Assembly: GCA_016839405.1 (NCBI GenBank)
Contig: JAEOUJ010000274.1
Span: 1-9,121, forward strand
Direction: 5' to 3'
Length of the DNA: 9,121 bases
DNA from: Candidatus Gerdarchaeota archaeon
GTDB taxonomy: Archaea; Asgardarchaeota; Heimdallarchaeia; JABLTI01
Part shown: positions 1 through 6,352 of the stretch, piece by piece
Layout of the letters: every line of letters starts with the position of its first letter
Numbering within the stretch: position 1 is the stretch's first letter
Notes under the pieces: generated by a model
Told to the model about the DNA's origin: nothing
Databases searched by the model: none
Seen by the model: the letters and a program-made list of their open reading frames with translations, nothing else
Made by a program: the position numbers and the translations under genes

Positions 1-93
1 GAAAGTATTTTTGGCTTTAGAAAAGAGTTCTTCCAACAACAAAATATTGAACAACACTTTGAGTCAACAGATGAATATTATCAAGAATATTAA
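1..93 (+). CDS. 3' end of an unidentified plus-strand gene (partial)
   Basis: The reading frame starting at base 1 is open for 30 codons and ends at TAA 91-93. The peptide is rich in Glu, Gln, Phe and Tyr and ends in DEYYQEY. The gene starts left of the window, so its product cannot be named. Another plus frame, starting at base 2, is also open (to a TAA at 98-100). The frame from base 1 has far fewer G/C third positions (6 of 30 against 14 of 32 by hand count), as expected of coding sequence in such an AT-rich genome, so it is preferred. Its stop codon sits inside the hairpin of a terminator-like element, which fits a true gene end. It is convergent with the large minus-strand gene that ends 30 bases further on. 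It could be an intact homologue of the broken gene at 5860-6352, but the two fragments do not overlap and cannot be compared here. Confidence 0.42.
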   Translation, partial: ESIFGFRKEFFQQQNIEQHFESTDEYYQEY

Positions 94-122
94 GAGTTAA
101 ATCTCTTAATCACCTTTTTTTT
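89..122 (+). terminator. Hairpin plus T-tract terminator between convergent genes
   Basis: A perfect 8-bp inverted repeat, ATTAAGAG (89-96) and CTCTTAAT (103-110), with a 6-nt loop is followed by CACC and a run of eight T (115-122). Archaeal RNA polymerase terminates mainly at T-tracts, so the T-run alone would serve the plus-strand gene ending at 93. The stem is symmetrical and could also mark the end of minus-strand gene A, but no good T-run follows it on that strand. The equivalent position downstream of gene B has no such element. Confidence 0.55.
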
Positions 123-2897
123 CTATTTAATATTTGACCATTTTTCTGCTATTTCTTGGAACCAAATATATGATGCATTTTCAATTGCTTTTTGTAGTTG
201 ATCTTGTTTATTTTCTCGACCATTTTTTATTGCATCATTTATTTCACGTGCAAATTTCATCATATTTTGAATAAATAATTGTAATTCGAAATTTGTTCGC
301 TCAATACGTAATAATAATTCTAAACCTGTTAGTATTTCTTGAATAATTTTTTCTGCTTCATCAAATTTCGATTCAATAATCAAGATAATGATTCTTGGCG
401 CTTTTTCAATTATCTTAACTAATTGATTTCTTCCCTCTCTTGAAATCTGTTCTAATAACTCATCAATAGGTGTTTTTTCTATTAATAATGTTTTGCCATC
501 CTCAATATCTATTTGATGTTCCTCAGTATCATCCCTTGTTTTTTGATATTCTTGTAATTGTTGAGTAATTCCATTTTGCATTACTCCATTTATTCCCAGG
601 TATTTTTTACCAAAATATTTCTCTACTATTTTTATTGAATCCTCGAAAGATGTTGAATTTACAAAATAAAGTAAATTTAACGCTTCTTTGTATTTCTTTT
701 CAAATTCTTTTGTAAAATGTAATATTTTATTTTTATGAATTGGTTTATTTGATTTAACGATGAGTGCACCTAAACCAAATTTGCCTTTAGAAATTAATAA
801 AGATTGAGCGCCTAAATCCATTATTTCAATTTTAGATTTCTTTTCTCCACCGATTCCATCAAGAATTCCTTGAATTGCAATCATTGCACCACCAATTAAT
901 TGCTCTTCTTGAATAAGCAGAGGAATATAATTAACAGAAACACAAGTTAAACCAGTTTCTTTGACATAAAGAACACAAATAATATCATCAACCCAATTTC
1001 TGTTTTGCGCAAATTTACGTGCACCAACAATAACAAATAATGCTATAAAGATAAGAACAAAAATTATTAATGCAAAATAAATTGCATAAACACCTTGTAA
1101 GAACCAAGGAATAGCTCTTTCATAACTAACATCCAAATTAATTGATACTTCTTGTGAATTACCAGCATAATCAAACGCTTGAATGATTATTTGATAGACT
1201 CCCTTTTCTAAACCAGTAAAATTAAGTGTAATTTCGTATTTAATTGTCTCTGATCTATAGGTTGGTGTTCTAATCATAAAGTAAGTTTGATAGTAATCAT
1301 CTCCAGTTATTATTACAATAACTGATTCAATTATTTGATTGTCACTTACCGTAATGCTAATTGAATGATTATTTTGATTAATATCATCTTTAATTTCAAT
1401 TTCAACTATATTATTTGAGATAATTCTATTATCAAAATACATAGTTGGTTGTATAACTGGTGCTTCATTATCTACAATTACAAAAAATATCATATGGTTT
1501 TCACGATTAAGTGCATCAATAATTATTATGTCAAGTGTATGTTCTCCTTCTAGATCTGGATCTGTATAATCATTAACAGTGATATTGATTAGGTATGAAC
1601 AAGCTTCTGTAATATATTCCGGACAAGAAATAACTGTATAAATATCTGAATTATCTAATAAAATTTGAAATTTCTGAATCCCATCTTTCGGATCAATTAT
1701 ATTAAAATTAAGTTGGAATTCACCTGTTTGTGTGTAATATGTCGAAGATAAATTAGTTCCAACGATTGGTAATTGAATTTTTACAATTAATGTAATGGTT
1801 ATAGTATCAATATTGCCTGCTTTATCCTTTGCATAGAGAGAAATAGAGTAATTTGCATCACCTAAATTGAATGTTAAATAATAATAATTTCTTAAGCAAT
1901 AACAAATAACTAGTGATTGTTCATTAAGCCTTAGTTCGAAATATTCTAATCCAGCACCCTGATCATAACCAGTCCATTGAATATATTGATTACTGTAATA
2001 AATTTCGGAGTTATTCAATGGTGTTATGATAGAAATATAAGGATTTTCTTGGTCAACCATAATCCATTTTGTAATAGAATAATTGATATTATCAGTAAAA
2101 TAAGCAATTGTTATGTTTATTTCAGGATATATGTTTGAAGGAATGAAACTTAAATCAATTAAGAATGAACTAACACCTGTATCTGTTGTTGATAAAACAT
2201 TTGTTTCATTTACAAATAAATCGATTGAAGTAATATTCTCTATATTTAGATAAACCCAAGAAATTTCAATTTCATTTTCATTAATATAAGTAAGATTACT
2301 TATTGGATATGTCATTTCTAAAATTGCAAATATTGGATTTTGATTTACAACAATTGAATCTTCAGAAATTTGATTTAATAAATCAATAGCTTTAACTGTT
2401 ATAGTTGAACTTTTATCTAAAGGAATTGGTAATAGAAAAGTTGTAGTAGCAGTATTTGTTATAGTTTGTTCAACTACTCCATCAATTAAAATTTGACATT
2501 CAACAATACCTGTACCATTATCTTGTGCAAACCAACTTAAAGGAATAAAATCTAAACTAGTGTTATAATTGTCTAAAGGAGTTAAGATTTCAACATATGG
2601 TCCCTCTTGATCAAGAGTTAAGAAAACTATGTCATATTTACTATTACCTGCTCGATCATAGGTTATTACTTGTATATCTTTTAATCCATCATTTCCTAAA
2701 TTAATAATAGATGAGGTAGATGTTCCACTATATTTAGATTCTTGATTAACAAAAACTTCTGAATATTGAATCCCAGATCCTTGATAATTATCACTCACAG
2801 ACCATACAAGATTAATTGTTGAAGATTGGATGATTGAACCTGAAGTATGTGATAATATATTGACATATGGAGAAATAGAGTCCTTTGTTATACTTAC
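123..2897. repeat. Long direct repeat, copy A (3' half of gene A)
   Basis: Homologous and collinear with 6353-9121. The offset changes from 6230 to 6233 to 6224 through two in-frame indels. Homology starts abruptly at the stop codon: the bases before 123 and before 6353 are unrelated. The right limit is set only by the window edge, so the repeat may continue through the rest of gene A. Confidence 0.9.
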
Positions 2898-5639
2898 AGT
2901 GTCAGATTTATTATTACCCAATATATCAAAAGCAAATACTTCAAACAAATAATAACGATCAACATTCAAAGATATTATTTGATGGTAATATGTTGTTGTT
3001 GTTACAAAATCTCCATTCATATAAATATCAAAATGAGAAAGTTCGCTATATAAATCAGAAGTTGTCCATCTTAAATCAATTTCAGAAGAACTTACATAGG
3101 AACCAAATATCGGATTAGTGATATCGATATAAGGAGGTGTATAATCTCTTGTAATGAAGATTGAACTTTTTCCTTCAAATCCTAAATCATCAATTCCTTT
3201 TATTGTAATGTTATATAATCCTTGAGTTGGTAGATTAATGTTGTAATAATCAAGTGTATAACTTGTTATTATTAACTGATCGTTACGATATATTTCATAA
3301 TAAATAAAATTATCATTAGGATCAAAATTATAGTATTCAAGTAATACATAATCATTTTTTGTGAAGTAATTATTGGATGGAAAAGTAATGAAAATTTCAG
3401 GTGCAAAAGCATCATAAATTACTTCAATACTTGTTGATATGTTTTTGCCATTAACATCATATGCTGTTATTTCAATCAAATTAGTTGGATTGGTGATAGG
3501 AACTCTAATACTTGTTTGACTTCCAGGTAATCTATTAATAAATATCCCTTCAATATTAACATCAAAATGATGAATTACATGATCATCCTCTGCTACCCAT
3601 GTAACAAGAATTGTTGGTTGATTAGTTGTGTATCCATCGGATGGAGAACTAATCTCAATTGTTGGTGCATCAGATTTTCCTATAATAAAGATTTGACCAA
3701 AATTATCTGAGAAAATAATTTCAGTTTCACTATCATCATCGATATCAAAAGAAATAAAACCTTTTCGTTTCCCAGGAGAAGAACCTAAATCATTAGACCA
3801 CTCAATAGAATAAGTTAATACATCTCCACCACTATCTGTGACGTTCATTACAGTAATTGTACCATTATTGAAACCAAATACTAACTCATTAAATCCATCA
3901 TTATCAAAATCATCAACAAAAGCTCCTCCACCCATTGAAGGATTTGTACCATCATTAATTAGAAATTCTAAGGGGGGAGAACCACCATCAAAAGTATTAG
4001 CACCAAATATACGTAAATAATTTTTACTGGCAAGAATTGTTTCAACAATTCCATCATTGTCTACATCCTCGACTATAATTGTATGACCAAAGAAATCCTC
4101 TGTTAATTCAGAACCATAAAATGGTATGTCGTCTTCATCATTTCGACTTATTTTTGATGATAGCCTTTCAAACACATTTAACCTTGTAGGTGACAAATCA
4201 TCATCATTTGAAGTTTGTAAGAAGGCTAATATTTCTTGTTTTCCATCTGAATCCATATCAGCTACTTCTACTGCATGAATTCTATTGGCATAAGTTAATA
4301 CATCAATAGTAGGTAAATATGGCGATCGCCTATCATTTTTGAATTTATCTTCATCACTATTATAATCCAATATAAGTAGATATCCCGATTGATCGCCTGC
4401 TACTAAATTCATATCACCTTGATTATCTGCATCTCCAATTGCTATATAACCCATCAATCCTCTGCTATGAGTGAAAACAGTTTCTACCGTATCAAAATCA
4501 TTTATTGATGGATTCCATTCTGAAATCCTAATTATACGACTGTCTTCTCCTACACCATAAATTTCATCTTTACTATCTCCATCGAAATCATATGCGACTA
4601 ATCCTTTTATTGGAAATAGTTTTGTATAATGCACACTTGTCCAAGAACTCCATATTCTAATTAATTCGTTATCAATAAAGTCATAAATAGCTAAAAGATT
4701 TGTATCACCAGAAACAGAGCGGTTCGAAGCAACAATTAATTCCAAATCTGCATTACCATCAATATCTCCGCTTGTTATAAATAGACCATTATTAGGCCCG
4801 ATTGCACTCTGTTTTATGTTAAAATTTGTTTCTATCGAGAATTTTGTATATTCCAATTGCTCACATAAAAATAAATCACCCCAAAATTTGGCATCTTCTC
4901 GTATTTCTTCTGGTGTTTCACTTACATATGGCCATGTTAATTCTTCATCAAAATTATTATAGTCTTCATATACTTCAAATCCAACACCTATCATTTGTCC
5001 AGGATTTTTACTTATAACTGATAGGGGGATTCGTATTTCATATTGTCTATGATTTGATAATTCGAAAAAAGATTGACCGAAGTCACTAATGACTAAAATA
5101 CTATTTGATAATGCTATTCCTGGTGATCCTGTTTCTTCTATTTTCCATTTCTCACTTTTTTCATCGAAAATATAAAAGTAAACATTTCCTTCTATTCCAT
5201 CTACAGAATATCTAACTCTTGTATCTAAATAATCTAAAATGCCATTATGATTTACATCAAAACAAACCGAAGCACCCCATTCACTTTCTGGCATCTCTGT
5301 TTGATAACTTGTTATATCCAAACCTATGAAGAGATTAGTGTTATCATTTTTAATTAAAATTTTAGAGTCAATTAAATTATTTTTATTAAATAAATTATAG
5401 ATAGCTGCTCCAGACCATTCAGTTGCTAAGCTGCTTGAATTAAAATTCACAAGTCCATCTAACGTTGGATTAGTATTATTCCATAGTGAATACATTTCTA
5501 TTGGATGGGATTTTTGATTATGAGCTCCAATATAACTATAATTATTATTTGTTAAAAAAATAAAAGCAAAAAAGGATAACATAATTATTATTAGAAATAA
5601 ATTTGTTATGCCCCTGTCTTTTACCTTTACTTTTACCAT
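123..5639 (-). CDS. Giant receptor-like surface protein A: DOMON/CBM9-like, FG-GAP propeller, nine Ig-like domains, TM helix, longin-like cytoplasmic tail
   Basis: Complete gene, 1838 residues from ATG 5639. The frame opens 13 codons earlier, but a Shine-Dalgarno site five bases before this ATG and the signal-peptide layout favour it. Seen in the protein: a basic start and hydrophobic stretch (about 14-29), read as a signal peptide or anchor; a module at about 50-265 with PTLDG and TEWSGA motifs, resembling DOMON/CBM9-type sugar-binding folds; seven Asp-rich calcium-loop motifs (GDIDGN near 291, YDFDGD 351, GDADNQGD 401, ADMDSDG 460, EDVDNDG 523, DDFDNDG 576, FDIDDD 631), the count expected of a seven-bladed integrin-type FG-GAP propeller; nine Ig/cadherin-like modules of about 85-115 residues (about 650-1505), several starting with PxIxITxP; many N-x-S/T sites; a TM helix at about 1515-1539 followed by RK; and a cytoplasmic tail of about 300 residues. 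The tail starts with a beta-beta-alpha-beta-beta-beta-alpha pattern (about 1555-1655) like a longin domain, then helices. Topology is extracellular N-terminus, cytoplasmic C-terminus. Ligand and partner are unknown. Domain calls are by eye; the propeller and TM helix are the surest. Confidence 0.9.
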   Translation of the reverse strand: MVKVKVKDRGITNLFLIIIMLSFFAFIFLTNNNYSYIGAHNQKSHPIEMYSLWNNTNPTLDGLVNFNSSSLATEWSGAAIYNLFNKNNLIDSKILIKNDNTNLFIGLDITSYQTEMPESEWGASVCFDVNHNGILDYLDTRVRYSVDGIEGNVYFYIFDEKSEKWKIEETGSPGIALSNSILVISDFGQSFFELSNHRQYEIRIPLSVISKNPGQMIGVGFEVYEDYNNFDEELTWPYVSETPEEIREDAKFWGDLFLCEQLEYTKFSIETNFNIKQSAIGPNNGLFITSGDIDGNADLELIVASNRSVSGDTNLLAIYDFIDNELIRIWSSWTSVHYTKLFPIKGLVAYDFDGDSKDEIYGVGEDSRIIRISEWNPSINDFDTVETVFTHSRGLMGYIAIGDADNQGDMNLVAGDQSGYLLILDYNSDEDKFKNDRRSPYLPTIDVLTYANRIHAVEVADMDSDGKQEILAFLQTSNDDDLSPTRLNVFERLSSKISRNDEDDIPFYGSELTEDFFGHTIIVEDVDNDGIVETILASKNYLRIFGANTFDGGSPPLEFLINDGTNPSMGGGAFVDDFDNDGFNELVFGFNNGTITVMNVTDSGGDVLTYSIEWSNDLGSSPGKRKGFISFDIDDDSETEIIFSDNFGQIFIIGKSDAPTIEISSPSDGYTTNQPTILVTWVAEDDHVIHHFDVNIEGIFINRLPGSQTSIRVPITNPTNLIEITAYDVNGKNISTSIEVIYDAFAPEIFITFPSNNYFTKNDYVLLEYYNFDPNDNFIYYEIYRNDQLIITSYTLDYYNINLPTQGLYNITIKGIDDLGFEGKSSIFITRDYTPPYIDITNPIFGSYVSSSEIDLRWTTSDLYSELSHFDIYMNGDFVTTTTYYHQIISLNVDRYYLFEVFAFDILGNNKSDTVSITKDSISPYVNILSHTSGSIIQSSTINLVWSVSDNYQGSGIQYSEVFVNQESKYSGTSTSSIINLGNDGLKDIQVITYDRAGNSKYDIVFLTLDQEGPYVEILTPLDNYNTSLDFIPLSWFAQDNGTGIVECQILIDGVVEQTITNTATTTFLLPIPLDKSSTITVKAIDLLNQISEDSIVVNQNPIFAILEMTYPISNLTYINENEIEISWVYLNIENITSIDLFVNETNVLSTTDTGVSSFLIDLSFIPSNIYPEINITIAYFTDNINYSITKWIMVDQENPYISIITPLNNSEIYYSNQYIQWTGYDQGAGLEYFELRLNEQSLVICYCLRNYYYLTFNLGDANYSISLYAKDKAGNIDTITITLIVKIQLPIVGTNLSSTYYTQTGEFQLNFNIIDPKDGIQKFQILLDNSDIYTVISCPEYITEACSYLINITVNDYTDPDLEGEHTLDIIIIDALNRENHMIFFVIVDNEAPVIQPTMYFDNRIISNNIVEIEIKDDINQNNHSISITVSDNQIIESVIVIITGDDYYQTYFMIRTPTYRSETIKYEITLNFTGLEKGVYQIIIQAFDYAGNSQEVSINLDVSYERAIPWFLQGVYAIYFALIIFVLIFIALFVIVGARKFAQNRNWVDDIICVLYVKETGLTCVSVNYIPLLIQEEQLIGGAMIAIQGILDGIGGEKKSKIEIMDLGAQSLLISKGKFGLGALIVKSNKPIHKNKILHFTKEFEKKYKEALNLLYFVNSTSFEDSIKIVEKYFGKKYLGINGVMQNGITQQLQEYQKTRDDTEEHQIDIEDGKTLLIEKTPIDELLEQISREGRNQLVKIIEKAPRIIILIIESKFDEAEKIIQEILTGLELLLRIERTNFELQLFIQNMMKFAREINDAIKNGRENKQDQLQKAIENASYIWFQEIAEKWSNIK

Positions 5640-5644
5640 TAAAA

Positions 5645-5652
5645 CACCCCTT
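5645..5652 (-). promoter_or_regulatory. Shine-Dalgarno site of gene A
   Basis: On the minus strand AAGGGGTG lies five bases before ATG 5639-5637. It is a strong match to the anti-Shine-Dalgarno tail of archaeal 16S rRNA and decides the start. The longer in-frame start at 5678 would put this site inside the coding sequence and add 13 residues (MIFIHLRKIRGVL) before a normal basic-hydrophobic signal sequence. Confidence 0.7.
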
Positions 5653-5704
5653 ATTTTTCTTAAATGAATAAATATCATTTATATTTGACTAATTAGGAAA
5701 TTTC

Positions 5705-5712
5705 TATATAAA
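5705..5712 (-). promoter_or_regulatory. Archaeal TATA box for gene A
   Basis: The minus strand reads TTTATATA, the archaeal TBP box consensus. Transcription would start about 25 bases downstream, near 5680, giving a leader of roughly 40 nt that contains the Shine-Dalgarno site. No clear purine-rich BRE precedes it. A palindrome, GAAATTTC (5697-5704), lies directly between the box and the expected start site, where a repressor could act; in DNA this AT-rich it may be chance. Confidence 0.45.
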
Positions 5713-5793
5713 GAAAGTTTAATTTTTTATAATAATTTGCTTCTTTAGAATTTAAAACAAAATTAAATTAAATGTATCATTTGCCCTATGAAA

Positions 5794-5847
5794 AAGAATA
5801 TTATTACATTTAACTAATGTAAAAATACAATCCTTAATATTATTCTT
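5794..5847 (+). promoter_or_regulatory. Nested inverted repeats in the leader of the broken plus-strand gene
   Basis: An inner perfect 7-bp stem, TTACATT (5804-5810) and AATGTAA (5816-5822) with a 5-nt loop, lies inside an outer 7-bp stem, AAGAATA (5794-5800) and TATTCTT (5841-5847). The outer stem ends right against the Shine-Dalgarno GGAG at 5848. Such a fold could control access to the ribosome site, or the dyads could bind a protein in the DNA. Both stems are A/T-rich and weak, so chance is a real alternative. No riboswitch class is recognised. Confidence 0.25.
5810..5825 (+). repeat. 16-bp direct repeat, unit 1 (leader)
   Basis: TTAACTAATGTAAAAA occurs here in the untranslated leader of the broken gene and again, exactly, at 5947-5962 inside its coding part. 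The spacing is 137 bases. It overlaps the inner hairpin of the leader. It could be chance in AT-rich DNA, a small local duplication, or a site used in both places. Confidence 0.4.
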
Positions 5848-5851
5848 GGAG
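5848..5851 (+). promoter_or_regulatory. Shine-Dalgarno site of the broken plus-strand gene
   Basis: GGAG lies eight bases before ATG 5860, a normal archaeal spacing. It supports 5860 as the original start of the plus-strand gene, even though its frame is now stopped at codon 14. No comparable site precedes the next possible in-frame start, TTG 6028. Confidence 0.5.
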
Positions 5852-5859
5852 CAAATTAA

Positions 5860-6352
5860 ATGTCAAAAGAACTTCGCTTGTTGAAAAAAAATGTAGAGTA
5901 ATATACAAAAGATGATCTCTACGAATTAATTAGAGAAGTCCGTAAATTAACTAATGTAAAAACCAATAAAAAACAAGCTCTAGAATTTACTGTAGCACTT
6001 CAATTAGTTCTTAACCATTTCAGTAAATTGAATGATTTTAATTCTGAAAGAATTATCCTAAATCAGCTATTTGAAATTGTTTGGTGGGCTCGAGAAGAAC
6101 CTAAAACTATTTATATTTTAGCTCAATGCATTTCAAAAATCTTATTTGATAGTCAATCTAATCAAGGTGATAATCGAATAGATTTATTTTCAGATTTGAT
6201 AAATATTTTAGCAAGATTTCCAAAAAATAAAATAATATATGATACTATTTCGACTGCTGTAATTGAATTAATTAAATGGGCAACTGATAAGGAGATTTTA
6301 CTCATACTTAAAATTACTCAAGAGAAATCTGTCAATTATCCTTTAGTAGAAG
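5860..6352 (+). pseudogene. Broken plus-strand gene for an all-helical protein (nonsense codon, 3' end lost)
   Basis: From ATG 5860 the frame reads MSKELRLLKKNVE, then TAA (5899-5901), then about 150 further codons of protein-like sequence (YTKDDLYELIREVRKL onward) with no other stop. A single change from CAA, GAA or AAA would explain the TAA. The product was rich in amphipathic helices with Leu/Ile/Ala spacing (for example IIYDTISTAVIELIKWA and EILLILKIT), suggestive of a HEAT/ARM- or TPR-like helical repeat; no family is recognised. At 6353 the frame runs into the antisense of gene B's last codons and continues only to 6471, so the true 3' end is missing. Shine-Dalgarno site and start codon are intact, and the frame after the TAA is undecayed, so inactivation is recent or the TAA is a sequence error. 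A protein restarted at TTG 6028 is possible but lacks a ribosome site. It is divergent from gene A across an intergenic gap of about 220 bases and convergent with gene B. Confidence 0.6.
5947..5962 (+). repeat. 16-bp direct repeat, unit 2 (within the broken gene)
   Basis: Exact second copy of the 16-mer at 5810-5825, here encoding part of KLTNVKT in the broken plus-strand gene. Confidence 0.4.

Noticed and set aside
2885..3118. Plus-strand open frame of 77 codons
   Set aside because: It lies wholly antisense to Ig-like domain 3 of gene A, has low-complexity composition and no ribosome site; a shadow frame.
3838..4020. Plus-strand open frame of 60 codons
   Set aside because: Antisense to propeller blades of gene A; its Pro/Ser-rich sequence is the complement of the Gly/Asp-rich loops.
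4826..5017. Plus-strand open frame of 63 codons
   Set aside because: Antisense to the DOMON-like part of gene A, with no start signals.
5899..5901. TAA read through as a recoded sense codon
   Set aside because: Both large genes use ordinary stops and contain no in-frame TAA or TAG, TAA recoding is not known in this kind of archaeon, and the gene is also truncated at its 3' end.
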